Assembly: GCA_958510825.1 (NCBI GenBank) | Contig: OY294046.1 | Span: 43,815,794 to 43,879,793 of the forward strand | Origin: Brachypterus glaber | Taxonomy: Eukaryota > Arthropoda > Insecta > Coleoptera > Kateretidae | DNA length: 64,000 nucleotides | Reading direction: 5' to 3' | Shown here: positions 11,056 through 22,521 of the stretch, piece by piece | Position numbering within the stretch: the stretch's first letter is position 1 | How the letters are laid out: every line of letters begins with the position of its first letter | Program-made: the position numbers and the translations under genes | Notes under the pieces: generated by a model | Databases searched by the model: none | Seen by the model: the letters and a program-made list of their open reading frames with translations, nothing else | What the model was told of the DNA's origin: nothing

Positions 11056-11879
11056 TATAATAACTACTTACTTTCTTAAAGTTTCAGTTTGCCCACAAAA
11101 ACTTTTTTCAGCTGTTTTAGTTGCGAATTCTTACATAGAGAAATACAAGTAAGAGAGTGAGGAAATAATATAACCCTCAAAATCGCGGTAATAATAATTA
11201 TTGCGATTGATGCACTGTTGCAAAATTTACGATAATATAGCGCGTTGAAGAATTTTAATTTATTTATTTGATCAATATCTATAAATAAAATCTAAAAATC
11301 AGTTTTTCATAATTTATTTATTTATTTATTAATTGCATCTTTTTAAATAAAAATATATTTTTGTCATTTAGCCCAAAATTCACTATTAAAACGATATAGT
11401 TTAAATTTGAATAAAGTTGTCGATTGCCTGATAACACGCAGTGCAGGAATTTTTATTTACTCTTCATACAGAACATGAAGCAATAATAAGGAGCATCTTA
11501 TACTACTAATTTTATACTATCTTAAAAAATCTAAAGCAATAAAAAACAAAGGTTTATTGTAGTAGTTATGAGGTCATGAATTACTAGAAAAGTTAAGAAA
11601 CTGGTCACATAGCAGTTTTTAAATAAATAACTAGGAAATTGCCAAACAATTTGTATAAATTGAAAGGCTGAGAAAACGGGCCTACCAAAACAATGTTAGT
11701 TTTTCAGAAAACGAACTCAAAGTTTTGAGTTTCTTTTTTAAAAATCGTATTTGATATGTATCTTTATTTTCGCGTTTGATAGCCTTTGGTCTATTTTTAT
11801 TGTAATACAACTCTTCAATCGGCAATATAAATAAATTCAAAAAACAAATAAAACGCTTTTTTAATGATAAGGCTCTTTA
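11056..11879. other. No gene found
   Basis: AT-rich sequence with runs such as ATTTATTTATTTATTTATTAA near 11311. No coding or repeat signal that I can support. Confidence 0.4.
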
Positions 11880-12069
11880 TAATTTAAATGAATATTTTAA
11901 TGATTTTTAAACTGTTCTGTTCAAAATATGTATTTGTAATTTTTCATGTTTTTTTTATACTTTGTCTTTTATATTTTATTCTGTTTGACTTGTCCATAGA
12001 CTTATACGTATGTATTTTTATAGTCTCGAAGGATAAATAAAATCTATCTATCTATCTATCTATCTATCA
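11880..12069 (+). mobile_element. Probable retroposon 3' end with (ATCT)n tail
   Basis: Sequence ending GTCTCGAAGGATAAATAAA is followed directly by about six ATCT units (12042-12067). This arrangement of a short conserved 3' end joined to a microsatellite is typical of 5'-truncated LINE or SINE insertions in insects. No reading frame survives, and the 5' boundary is a guess. Confidence 0.45.
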
Positions 12070-12217
12070 AGCTGATCGAAATTAGTAACTAAAAAACAAA
12101 CTCAGGTCCAGTTTGGTTTGTTTTTATTCTCAACCCACCAATCGCAAAACATTCCGCTTTTTAGGTTCTAAACCTAAAAAATTAAACAAAAACTATTGAG
12201 AAACGTAGATTAACGGA

Positions 12218-12860
12218 CAGAGTGGTCCAAAAGTCACCCCCACCTCTTAACTTTTAAACGTGTGAACCCCACACTGTGAAGATATGGACTTCAAATTTGG
12301 AACACGCAAATAAGACAACTTAAAATATCTTTTTATATGATATTTGTATCTTTTATATATGATATTTGTAACTTTTAAAATGTGGACAGAGAGCTAAGAG
12401 GGATTTTTATAATGGAAAGGATGGTCGTGTGATACATTATTTTAAAGCTCATAAAATTCTTTTTTCTACCACATATTTTTATTTGTTTTTATTTTTTTTT
12501 TTAATGTTTAAATCGGGTTGAAAATTGGAATTTTAGTCAAAATTTCTTTAAAAAAACTGATAAATGATTAATTTTATGAGGAAAAAAATTATAATTTCAA
12601 ACTTATTTAGATGATAATAAAAATTGTCAAAAAAAAATCAAAAATCAATTTTTTGGCAAAGAAATTAAAAAATCAAGAACAACAAAACGCTTAAAAAAAA
12701 ATAAAAAAATATATGGTCAAATAGAGAATTTGATTTTCTTTAAAATGATGTATCGCACGAACCCTTTCTACTAAAAAAATCCCCTATAAACATTTTGACA
12801 GCTAAAAAAAAATGAATATACATATGCCAAATAATAGTTGCCTTAACGCAGTATTTTTTT
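12218..12860. mobile_element. Diverged, right-truncated relative of the 10374-11055 element
   Basis: The left end, CAGAGTGGTCCAAAAGTC, and the following TGGACTTCAAATTTGGAACAC match the 10.4 kb element. Inside there are arms around ATTATTTTAAAGCTCATAAAA (about 12440) and ATTTTCTTTAAAATGATGTATC (about 12733). The right end that should read GGACYGCACTG is missing; similarity fades near GTTGCCTTAACGCAG. Confidence 0.6.
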
Positions 12861-14556
12861 AACCTAATATTAGTTTAGTCCAGATGATCCCAGTTTAAAA
12901 GTTGGTGCAAGTTGCCCTTTAAGATTTAAACGCCATGACAAGCATATCTTAGACCCGTAGCAATTACGCAAATTTTATAAAAACGTTACACACATTTTTT
13001 CCCTTAATCTTTGCCTTGTTACACCAGTTTCTTGCATCGAGGTAATAAAACGATCTGAAACAACAACAGTAACGACATAGTAAAGGAGAACTGTGCAAAA
13101 AAGTCTGAGCGTAGACTAAAATATGTGCATACTCGTTTCGGTAGTTAAAAACTAATAAAAACCATTTAACTAGCTTATCATAGGGGAGAACATTATCACT
13201 TTCAGTTAGATACTATCTAATATAATAAACAGATAACAAAAACTATTGAAAAAAACATTTAAGTAGTTTAATACTAAATGTATCACGCATTAGTGTATAA
13301 GATTATTACAATAAACAAATTTTGATCTTAATAGATTGGCACAGACAGAATAAAATTGCTATGTCAAAGTTAAACGTACAATATAAAAAAACTTACAAAT
13401 AAGGGTAAGTAATAAAATAACCAAGATGATTGCCAGAAAATCTACAGAACATTAGCCTAATAGAATAATTCATTGAAGTCGCTGTAATAATAAAGTACAA
13501 TAAAAGGATAAGTAAGAAAAAAAAAGACAGAATCCAGTATCTGGATTAGGGTATTGCAAAAAAAACACTTTTTTTTTAATTTTTCATATGCCCCCCCCCC
13601 TATGTGGTTTAATTGAAAAACTATGTTTGCATACCAAATTTCAGGTTATTAGAACATTTTTTGACCCCCGCTTAAGTTATTTCAGTCGCAGCGTGTTCTT
13701 TGTAAGAGACGGATGTAGCCGCTTAGGCAGATTAACTACTACATCAGCCTGCTATCTTAGATATGCACAGGACTTGATTTATTTCGTGAAAATATTACTT
13801 TAATAGTAAAGTTTTAAGTGAATCGTGAATATTTATGTTTTTTTATTGTGTGAGGTTAAATTTTAACGTGGAACTGTTGAACATGTAATGTCAATTTTTT
13901 TATAAACTTTAATGATAATTTTTTTATAAGTTGGCGCCTGCTCAAATATCACTACAGAGTGAGACGGTTTTGCGTTGGCCGAAAAATATATTAGATTGAG
14001 CTGGCAAACTATCCTATGGAAAATGCCATTATTGGAATTGGAATTAAGTTATTTTCTATTTATATGGTATACCTCATGAAGTCACCTTACAGTGGCGAAA
14101 AGAGCGTTGGAACTTAGTAAGCTACTAGGTGAGGGATTTGCTTAGTTGCTTAAACGCGCTGCAGGGAAAAAACAGATAAAATACTTTGTATCATATTGAT
14201 ACATGCGATCAACGGAAGGTTAATGTCAAAAATCTTATAGCTAATGAGAAGGGAGACTTTAAAAATAGTGGAGACAACATTTTACGCTTATGCTTTAGTC
14301 TCCCCTACTCGTTTCGGCGAAGTAGAGGCAGAAAAAAATGAAAAAGCATTTAACTAGCCTATCTCGCGAATTAACGCAGAATGTTAGTGGCCGAGCTCAG
14401 ATCGGGATACCGTAGATAAGACGGTGAAACACGCAACTCTAAGGAACGGTGTGTTAGAGTTACGCCACCTAGCGGCGGTTTGGTCGTACTATTTTAGTAC
14501 GACGAAACCTCTACACTCTTGCATTTGTCAGTATTATCATTTTCAAAATATTATAT
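12861..14556. other. No gene found; poly-C tract
   Basis: A 12-base C run lies near 13590. TACTCGTTTCGG with GCATTTAACTAGCCTATC-like sequence occurs at about 13131-13180 and again at about 14308-14365, suggesting two fragments of one old repeat. The frame at 13588-13803 begins in the C run and looks accidental. Confidence 0.4.
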
Positions 14557-14654
14557 GTGTTATGCAAAAATCGTCTAACCCACATATTTTTGAAAATATT
14601 AATAGAAAAGTAAATTTCCAAATATATGTGGGTTAGACCATTTTTGCATAACAC
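14557..14654. mobile_element. 98-bp hairpin MITE
   Basis: GTGTTATGCAAAAATCGTCT and AGACCATTTTTGCATAACAC are inverted and extend inward through AACCCACATAT against ATATGTGGGTT. The arms are about 33 bp around a short AT loop. No flanking duplication is certain. Confidence 0.7.
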
Positions 14655-15653
14655 AGTTTATATAAGGGAGCGTTCAAGTATTACGTAACGCAAATTTTGA
14701 TCATTTTGGACCCCCAAGAAAAATATATATTGGTCATGAAAAATGAAAATTTTAGTTACATGTGCACTGTACACAGTTGTATTACTATGTAACATTCATT
14801 TTATCAGTTCTACAGTAATCAAACGATTTTTTTTTTCAGGGCCTTAAACTTAGCTTAGGTACTTCATTACCTTTTTGCGCTTAATATGTTATGCATACAT
14901 ATTAGGCGCAAAAACCGCCGCAAGACGGAATGACTCTAAACTATAAGGAACGGTGTGTAACTTTTAGAAACATTAACGCCGAGTTAAGTCGACTCACTTG
15001 AATAATATGTAGGTACTTTGTTGAATGTGTGTTCCTGTTCTGTTTTTCAAATGCAAAAAATATACAACACTACACGCTAAACTGCTTACACAAAAACCTT
15101 AAGTGGCTATTTTTTACAATTAAGAACCCGGCTTGGATATATAAACCAGATTCAATCCGATAAAAGGGCTATTCCTGAGATTGCTTGCCTTTTTTAAATT
15201 CTTATCTAAAATCAATTTATTTCTTTTGTGCATTTTTATAAAATTGACACTATTTTCTTGGTCAAACTTTAAGCGTACAGGAAAAGAAATGCAAGTTAAT
15301 TGTGTGTAGGGGAACCCGGGGTAGAACGGGATACGGGGCGGAAAGGTGTAGAGCTTTTATCGGGCGAGGATGTGTGACAGAGTTAAGATAATCATATTTA
15401 AACATTCAGTGAGCTGCAATGCATTGATTGGCGTGTTTATGTTTTGTATAGTTCTGCCCTTTCCGCGATTTTTACAGGTGTTCGAATTTTGCGTACATTT
15501 ATAATATTTGTGCATATTGATTCGAGGTAAGTTCTGTTATTTTTATTGATTATATTTATGATACATATTAGGGAAGTTTGTAACATATTGTTTTAATTAT
15601 AATTAATAATTTTTTATTGTGCAGAAATGCTGAGCGTGATGAGTAAAGGCCGA
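14655..15653. other. No gene found; repeat fragment and G-rich patch
   Basis: TCAAGTATTACGTAACGCAA at about 14673 is a fragment that recurs as a hairpin arm at 53038. A G-rich patch, GGGGTAGAACGGGATACGGG, lies at about 15310. The rest is AT-rich and unassigned. Confidence 0.4.
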
Positions 15654-15782
15654 TTCAGGCATAATTATCACTAAAATAGGCTGTTCTGTCTTTTTTTATT
15701 GACCAAAAAGGATAATGGCTTCTCACTTGGCCAATAAAAAGGACAGAATGGCTTAGTTTAGTTAGTCATAATTATGTCTGAA
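15654..15782. mobile_element. 129-bp palindromic MITE
   Basis: TTCAGGCATAATTATCACTA at the left and TAGTCATAATTATGTCTGAA at the right are inverted. The pairing continues to GTTCTGTCTTTTTTTATTG against CAATAAAAAGGACAGAAT. The loop is about 30 bp. Small size and near-complete palindromy are typical of MITEs. Confidence 0.7.
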
Positions 15783-16180
15783 TTAACCTTAAAATAAGTT
15801 TACTTTTACTTTTGACTGTAGTAGTTGGTGCAGAATGGGATGGGGCGAAATGGGATGGGGAGGAATGGGATAGTACCCGTTTTATTAATATAATAGTAAT
15901 TTTGTTGTACGTATTGTTGTTATAGATGATGCGTCACTACAAAATAAAAACTGCAAACCAAACTGTTTCTCAGAGAATATGGACCGCGCTATGGAAACAA
16001 ACATCGTAAAATTGAAAAAAAAATAAAATTTTGTTGTGTCACTACAAAAGGAAAACTAACAGGCAAACCTGGTCCTCAGAGAATATTTAACGTGCTGTGG
16101 AAGCTACCCCCAAAAAATTAAAGAATCTCGATATTTAAATAACATAGAGCAGAACGAGATGAAATGCATTTTTTTGTGAC
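15783..16180. other. G-rich degenerate repeat and unassigned sequence
   Basis: At 15829-15872 the unit GAATGGGATGGGGCGAAATG repeats with a period of about 15 bases; it resembles GAACGGGATACGGGGCGGAA at 15316. Further on, CAGAGAATATGGACCGCGCT (about 15971) and CAGAGAATATTTAACGTGCT (about 16076) form a loose direct repeat about 105 bp apart. No gene. Confidence 0.45.
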
Positions 16181-16189
16181 TCAATTTTT

Positions 16190-16390
16190 TAATATTATTA
16201 TAATTTTTGGTAAAATTTGTGCAATCATATTGTCCGTCTGCCCATCTGTCCGTTCCATGTCAAGTTTTTGTGGACACGATAACTCAAGAACAAATAATCC
16301 GATCCACTCGAAATTTTCAGGAAAAATTATCCCCCCCCCAAATATTTTTTAATTTTTTTTTTAGAAAATGTTTTTTCCAAAAATTTTCCA
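16190..16390 (+). repeat. CTGT/CCGTCTG-rich interspersed repeat
   Basis: A degenerate tract (GTCCGTCTGCCCATCTGTCC) is followed by GTGGACACGATAACTCAAGAA. The same order of simple tract and then GTGNNNACGATAWCTC occurs at 35240-35300, 40410-40450 and 42380-42485, so it is an interspersed family and not a plain microsatellite. Frames through it are Ser/Val/Cys/Pro-rich by composition only. Confidence 0.6.
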
Positions 16391-16738
16391 CGATTTTTTT
16401 ATACTCAATAGTTAGCTAAATGTTTCACTTATACTCAAAAAGCCAAATTTATCAGCTAAAATTATAAGTTTACACACATTTTCTATAATGTTTCCAAATT
16501 TCGAATTAAATACTAAATATCCTTCTTGTATACCAAATGGTAAATAGACATAAAAAAAAAACATAAAATGTTATTTCTTTTAAAATTTTCCAGATTTTTC
16601 AGATTTCCAGATTTTTTCCCAAAAACGAAACCTAGCTAAAAGGCTTTCTCGTACCTAAAATTGGTTGCATTATCAAAATCCCGACTACAGTTTTCAAGAA
16701 ATATATGATGTCCAGCTTACCGCTCGCTTCCTTCCAAG

Positions 16739-16965
16739 TGGCAGACAGAGACAGACAGATAGACAGACTGACAGAACCCAAATAAAGTTATTAAGTTTTC
16801 TAAAAAATATTGGTTTTTGTTTAAGGTATATTTATTTTGGGTGGGTCTAAAAGTGCATGTATGTTGGGACAGACAGACAGACAGATAGACAGACTGACAG
16901 AACCCAAATAAAGTTATTAAGTTACAAAAAATATTGGTTTTTGTTTTAGGTATATTTATTTTAAC
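16739..16965 (+). repeat. Two tandem copies of a GACAGACAGATAGACAG-led unit
   Basis: GATAGACAGACTGACAGAAC followed by CCAAATAAAGTTATTAAGTT and AAAAAATATTGGTTTTTGTT occurs at about 16757 and again at about 16884, about 127 bp apart. The second copy lacks a few bases after AAGTT. This looks like a local duplication seeded by the (GACA)n microsatellite. Confidence 0.75.
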
Positions 16966-17108
16966 TGCGATATCATCTGATCAATATTAAATAATTCATC
17001 AAAATATTATAAATATGTTAATAGTTATAATTATTATAATACTAAAATATTGATACAAATATCATCAAACAATAATTAATATCAGTCAGCCCACAATGGC
17101 GATACCTA

Positions 17109-17134
17109 AACTAATTAATTAATTAATTAATTAA
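17109..17134. repeat. (TTAA)n microsatellite
   Basis: About six TTAA units in a row between CTAAC-like and CACCAGG flanks. Confidence 0.9.
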
Positions 17135-17455
17135 TCACCAGGATATAACGGTAATGAAAGGATTTAATTGCACACATTACGCGCGGTTTTACCGATTTTA
17201 TAATAGGCAAATTAAGCACATTCCAAAAGTTTTGCCTATCAGACATCATTTGGAGAGTGAAACTTTCAAAAGGGAGTAAACTCCATTACCTCGATTTTTC
17301 AGGTAAAAAAAAATGTTGATGTATTTTTTGAATACACACATGGTAAAAAGTTAGTAATATTCGTAATTTATGAACTTAACTTACATGTTACAGGGTTATT
17401 GTTGTAAACGGTACACCCCCCGTAACTTTTGAACCGGACGAAATACACCAAATAA

Positions 17456-17942
17456 AAACTATCATTTGTCATATTTTTTAATTTTTTATTCTGTAAGTCG
17501 GCGCCAGGGGTGCAGTGAGGGATATTTTAAATTGCACCATAAATCTTGTAATAGGTCATTTTAAAGAGCTTAAAATTCTACATTTAACCATGTGATTATT
17601 TTTTTTATATTTTTATGAAGATTTTTTTTCTTCAAAATTGAAAATTTTCAATATTTAAAAAAATTAATTTTGGAAATTTTACACAAAAAGGTCAAAATAG
17701 TTAATATATGGTGTATTTCATGTTAAGGCTAATTATTTATCATTTGCATGTAAAAATTTTATGCACAACATATTACAAATTTCAATAATTTTGAAGGAAA
17801 AAAATTAAAAAAAAAACACATTTAAATAGAGAATTTTAAGCACACAAGACCTACGGTTCCGTTTAAAATATTGTCTCCCGTTGACCCCCTGATGCCGCCT
17901 TACGGAATAAAAAATTGACAAATAATGCAAATGATAGTTTTA
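17456..17942. mobile_element. 487-bp foldback element
   Basis: AAAACTATCATTTGTCATAT at the left is inverted as ATAATGCAAATGATAGTTTT at the right. CCAGGGGTGCAGTGAGGGAT pairs loosely with CGTTGACCCCCTGATG. AAATTGCACCATAAAT and GAATTTTAAGCACACAAG mark the inner arms. The inner layout resembles the 10374 and 12218 elements, so this is likely a distant relative without the CAGAGYGGTCC ends. Confidence 0.6.
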
Positions 17943-18590
17943 ATTTTAGTATATACATATTCTAATAAAAAAATATAATAATAATAATATAATTCAATTA
18001 AAATTGAACACCGCTGTACCATCTTTTGCATAAAAAGGTTCGTTAGTGCATTGGTTTTTATGGAAAACATGGTACAGTGGAGTACAATATCGGTACCTTC
18101 TTTTAAATTTTACAATTTTGGGCTATAATATTATTTTGTTTATTAAACAATTTTTACTGGGTATCCACTTTTACAAACAGGACATATTTTAAGAAACAAT
18201 GGGCCCATTTTTAGCAAAGAAGCAGAAAAAAGTCGTGTGAGCAATTTTAAACTGCCAAACAGTGAGCAATTTCCTACGGCCCATGTATACTACAGGTAGA
18301 CACTCTTGTAAAACGGCATACTTTTAGTAAAAAATAGGCCAATTTTCAGCAAAAAAAGGTTCATTTTGACCTCTTATGAAGATTTAACTCTTCATTTCTA
18401 AATGCCTGGCTATTTCTATGCTTTTAATTGAATTTGAGTAATTAGAGAGATTTGAGCATTTAAATATAATGAAATTTGTGAGTATTTTAGAAAATGGTCT
18501 AATTTGGACACCCAAATTAGGATATTTATGTTGACTAAATTGGCCATATTCTATTATTACATAGATAATGAATCTTTACATTTATATTAT
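17943..18590. other. No gene found
   Basis: AT-rich spacer containing AAAAAGGTTCGTTAGTGCAT and AAAAAAGGTTCATTTTGACC-like echoes. I see no supported feature. Confidence 0.4.
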
Positions 18591-18860
18591 GGAAGGCATA
18601 GCGTAGTGGCTAGCGAGTATGTATAGCAAGTCTACTATCGTGAGTTCGATTCTCACTGGCGCCGATTTGCCTTTTTCAGTTAATTAATAATTGAAATTTG
18701 GCGAAGGCGATAAGTGAAACGGACACTCCCTAGAAACTGGTTCGAAAGTCAGTATAAGCCGGTGGTTCCCTCTACTACTAGCCCACACAAGTCCTGGACT
18801 TAGGGGATGCTTAATTAAGTAGAATAGTACGAGGTTAAACAAACATGTAATGTAAAACAT
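18591..18860 (+). mobile_element. tRNA-derived SINE, copy 1
   Basis: The head has a pol III A box (TAGCGTAGTGG, 18599-18609) and a B box (GTTCGATTC, about 18644-18652). The T-arm pairing GTGAG/CTCAC is intact, followed by TGGCGCC. The tRNA-unrelated body includes GAAATTTGGCGAAGGCGATA and ACTCCCTAGAAACTGGTTCG and ends GTACGAGGTTAAACAAACAT. Five copies share this body (minus strand at 26020, 28725, 34612 and 55046). The SINE encodes no protein and would depend on a LINE for movement. Confidence 0.9.
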
Positions 18861-18976
18861 GTAATATCGTCTTCAAATTGGGAATATTAGAACACCTAAA
18901 TATTTGTAAAAAAAATATAATAATTTTCCCAGCATTAGCTATTTAAGAAAGTTCTTTCCCAAATATATATTAGTAT

Positions 18977-20871
18977 CAGTGATCAGTAAATGCAATGCCA
19001 AAATTTAAGAGGTGATTCCACATCCAAAAATATGAAAAAAGGGTTTTCATAAAGTTGGCCCGGAAATGAACCCTAAGGGAGCTACGGCCCTTCGAAGATG
19101 ACATATTGAATGGGGAACAAAAAAAAAGAATCAATAAAATTTTAATTCTGCAGGATGATTCTTCATTTAAAACTGAGCAAAAAAGTATTCTTCACCAAAA
19201 CACCTAAATTTAATATTAAAGGAGTAATAGCCTTTTAAAAAGTAACCACGGTGGGCTTTAAGCTTACGGAGATGAAAAAATCGAACACCCCTTAACTGAC
19301 AACGGGATATTGTTTCTAATGCTTTCAGAATTACATGTTCGTTGAGAACAAAATCGTAGGTGTAGCCGTTTTTTATTCCATCAAAAATTAGTATATAGTA
19401 TAAATTCAAATTAAAAAGTTTGGAGGTCTCACCCCTTAAATTTTCATCACTATTTTTTTTTTTAATTTTGAAAAAATCTAGAGGTCGCTCACAGCCATTT
19501 TTCAAAAAATATGTTTGCTTAGCTTTTTTAATTTTTTTTTAAGGCCCAAGAATTTTTTATTTAAATCTTTTTAACACGAAACGGTATAAAGGGATAGTAA
19601 ATTGCTAACCTCAAAAAAAATCTGAATTTTTCTTTCAAAATGGCGGTGCTGTGCCCTTTAAAGTTTGAAAATTCACTACATTGCTTGATTTTAGGTCTAA
19701 TTACAGGCACAAAAAAATGTTTTTCATTGTCTTCAAACATTGTTCGTGTAGCCCAATATGTCCTAACATAAAAACAACTATATTTTTTTATCGGATATAC
19801 AGGGTAACCAGAAAAAATAATATATACATTTTTTTAACATTTTTGAGAGATAAATTCGGTTTTTATTGTTAGGGTAGGACTCAAAATATTCTATATAACG
19901 CGTTATATAGAAGTTCCCTTATTTTGAGTCCTACCCTGTCACTAAAAACCGAATTTATCTCTCAAAAATGTTAAAAGAATGTATATATTTTTTTCTGGAT
20001 ACCCTGTATATCCGATAAAAAAAATAGTTGTTTTTATGTGAGGACATATTGGGCTACACGCACAATGTTTGAAGACAATAAAAAACATTTTTTTGTGCCT
20101 GTAATTAGACCTAAAATCAAGCAATGAATTTTCAAACTTTAATGGGCACAGCACCGCCATTTTGAAAGAAAAATTCAGATTTTTTTTGAGGTTAGGTTAC
20201 CCCAATAAACAAATTTAAGGGGTGAGACCTCCAAACTTTTAAATTTGAAATTTTTTTTGGGTCACATATATACTAATATACTAATTTTTGATGGAATAAA
20301 AAACGGCTACCTACCTACGAGTTTGTTCTCAACGAACATGTAATTCTGAAAGCATTAGAAACAATATCCCGTTGTCAGTTATGGGGTGTTCGATTTTTTC
20401 ATCTCCGTAAGCTTAAAGCCCACCGTGTAACGTTTTTGGTGGTACAAAATGTTACTTCCTCTTAATTGAATTTTTTTGAAAACGGTTGCTTCTACTGTAT
20501 TACACTATATGACATTTTTGATGTATGTTTACTCAAGGAATTCATATTTTTTAGAAACAATCCAAAGAAAGTACACATAAAAAAGTTTGGGGCAAAAATG
20601 TGTTAAGCCTAATACATTTTTCCGTGTAGGGACGCCTCTGGATAAATTCAAAAAAATAAGTTAACATAAACTTATTGTCCTTATTAATACTAGTATACAT
20701 GCAAAAGCTTGTCGCTCTAGCTTAAAGGGTACCAGAGTTATTAATTAAAAACCTTATTTTTTTACAATTTTAAGGGCTGTAACTCCCTTAGGGCTCATTT
20801 GCTGACCAACCTTTATAGGAACTTTTTTTCGTAGTTTTGGATGCAGAATCACCCAGTTACTGATGACCCTG
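18977..20871. mobile_element. TA-flanked long-TIR element, copy 1 (carries a nested foldback)
   Basis: The left end near CAGTGATCAG and the right end TGATGACCCTG are each next to TA. Inside both ends is a long inverted repeat of about 100 bp: TTAAGAGGTGATTCCACATC and CCTAAGGGAGCTACGGCCC against CTCCCTTAGGGCTCAT and GGATGCAGAATCACCC. The internal sequence matches 22522-23253 (for example GCTCTAGCTTAAAGGGTACC). A 1,181-bp element is inserted at 19247. No transposase is present. Confidence 0.8.
19247..20427. mobile_element. Nested palindromic element with CACGGTGGG termini and TAAC duplication
   Basis: The termini CACGGTGGGCTTTAAGC and GCTTAAAGCCCACCGTG are perfect inverted copies. They are flanked by TAAC on both sides (19243-19246 and 20428-20431). 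The uninserted relative at about 22793 reads AAAAAGTAACGTTTTT, with one TAAC. The arms extend nearly the whole length and meet around ATATAACGCGTTATAT at about 19893. A 4-bp duplication with CAC ends fits Chapaev-type elements. Transib elements share the CAC end but make 5-bp duplications. The family assignment is inference. Open frames inside are palindrome shadows. Confidence 0.8.
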
Positions 20872-20879
20872 TATAATAA

Positions 20880-21645
20880 ACAGTCCGTGAAGATATTTAA
20901 TGCTACGCATTTCATTATATACTTACTACACTGATAAAACAGTTTATTTGTGTCAACAAAATATTTGGTTGGATATGGCCAATTAAATAATTATTTGGTT
21001 GTGACAAATAAATTTTATTTATGTCAAATAAACGATTTTGTTCCCATTAATAAATCATTTTGAAATTAAAATATTTGTTTACATGAACTAAATATTTATT
21101 TGACTCAATTAAAATTTGTTACTCACAATCAAATAATTTAATTGGCCATATCCAAATAAATCCTTTTTATCAGTGGATGGTATATTGCATTTTCCCAAAT
21201 AACACATGCGCAACAAAATTAACAACTTTTTTAAAATTCTTTCTTTTTTGGAAAACGAAATTAAAATAAAAGTTTTCATTTTTTTTGCGACGAAAAAATT
21301 AAATTTAAAATTTTTTTTTCAAGAAATTTATTTTTTCGAAAAACAAAAAATTTACAAAAAAAACTACAAAAATTTAATTTAATTTAATTTAAAAAACCAA
21401 AAAAAATCTATCTATAAAAAGGAAATAATTGATTTTTTGTTTTTTTTTTTTTTTGAAAAAAATAGTTTAACCCCCATAACTATTTTATTTTTTGGGAGAT
21501 TACTTTCAAAAACAATAGGGATCGTCTTCTCATAGAACTTGATTTTTTCTGAAAAAGTCTAGTCGATTTCACCATTTCATGAAACACACATTTGTATCCA
21601 AAAATTTGTTACCTATGACTTTTTTGGCGATTTTGGAAAATTCGA
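20880..21645. repeat. Interspersed repeat (family of 37808-38950), interrupted copy
   Basis: CCGTGAAGATATTTAATGCT at the start and TCATAGAACTTGATTTTTTC with TTCATGAAACACACA later match the uninterrupted 37.8-38.9 kb copy in order. A MITE interrupts it at 20929-21175. The centre is a poly-A/poly-T-rich stretch. No gene. Confidence 0.6.
20929..21175. mobile_element. MITE with CACTGATAAAA termini, copy 1 (247 bp)
   Basis: CACTGATAAAACAGTTTATT at the left and CTTTTTATCAGTG at the right are inverted. Internal inverted pairs include TTGGTTGGATATGGCCAATT and AATTGGCCATATCCAAATAA. Other copies are at 42884-43127 and 46902-47717. TA precedes the left end. The copies are similar in length and non-coding. 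Confidence 0.8.
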
Positions 21646-21648
21646 AAC

Positions 21649-21967
21649 CAGGCCTTTGCATTAATTAAGTCAAACCCCTGCTTCAGGGGCCCTGAGGGGC
21701 GCTCCTCTGGGACAGCGAGGACCGTTTTAAAATAATTCGCCTTTCTTTTAGTGATTAAAATTTCCTTTTCATGTGTTAAGCTTTTTCTCATAGGTGAGAA
21801 CCTTTATTTATTCATCAAAATTTTCTGCCAGAGGTAAAGTTTTTTTTTCTTACGCGAGGACCTTTTTTTTAGTTTTTGTATTTTTTAGGACACAAATTTC
21901 TTTTTAAATAGAGGTGCCTAGCCAGACGCTTGCTTCAGGGCTCCGAAATGCAAAGGCCGGCCCTGTT
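21649..21967. mobile_element. Short GC-richer TIR element (AGGCCTTTGCATT ends)
   Basis: AGGCCTTTGCATT on the left and AATGCAAAGGCCGGCCCTG on the right are inverted. Both are followed inward by a CTTCAGGG pattern, and the whole lies between two TTCGAAA-type flanks. A further copy of the right end (GGCCTTTGCATTTCGG) is at about 25526. The element is less AT-rich than its surroundings. Confidence 0.6.
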
Positions 21968-22521
21968 CGAAATTACCGTATAATACTATTCTAGGGCTAC
22001 TATAATAAAGCCTTAAATATATGAGTATAAAATACCACATTTATTAGGCATTAATAAATTTTATATTAAATATTAAATAATAAATAGATTAAAACTAATA
22101 AAAAAATAATTGGTCTATTATAATTATTGATTTATTTAATAAATGTTATTATTCACAAAATTCGTTTTCAGCTCCCAAAGGCACGTAAGAAAATAGTTAT
22201 TTGCGCTCCTAGTAGAGGTACGTGAATTTTTTTGTGTGAGATCGTATTTTGTGGACCGAAGCGGAGCTGAGATCGAGACCGAAGACAGGAAAAAACTTAC
22301 CTACGAGTAGCTCATTACTTTTTTCTTACTAACAAGGAGTTAAAATCTTATTTTATTAATAGTATTTTTGACATAAATATAAATGATATAAAAATAAATG
22401 AAATAAATATAAATATAAATTTATACATGTATGTGTGACAATTTATATGTGTGACAATTCAAGAAATATTTTTTTTATGGAATCAGTCTATAAAACTAAA
22501 AATATTAGTCTTGTGTCTATA

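Noticed and set aside
18591..18665. Possible stand-alone tRNA gene
   Set aside because: A and B boxes are present but the acceptor stem does not pair well, and the sequence continues into a body shared by five dispersed copies, so it is a SINE head.
19167..19505. 112-codon minus-strand frame
   Set aside because: It crosses the boundary between the long-TIR element and the nested palindrome, so it cannot be an ancestral gene.
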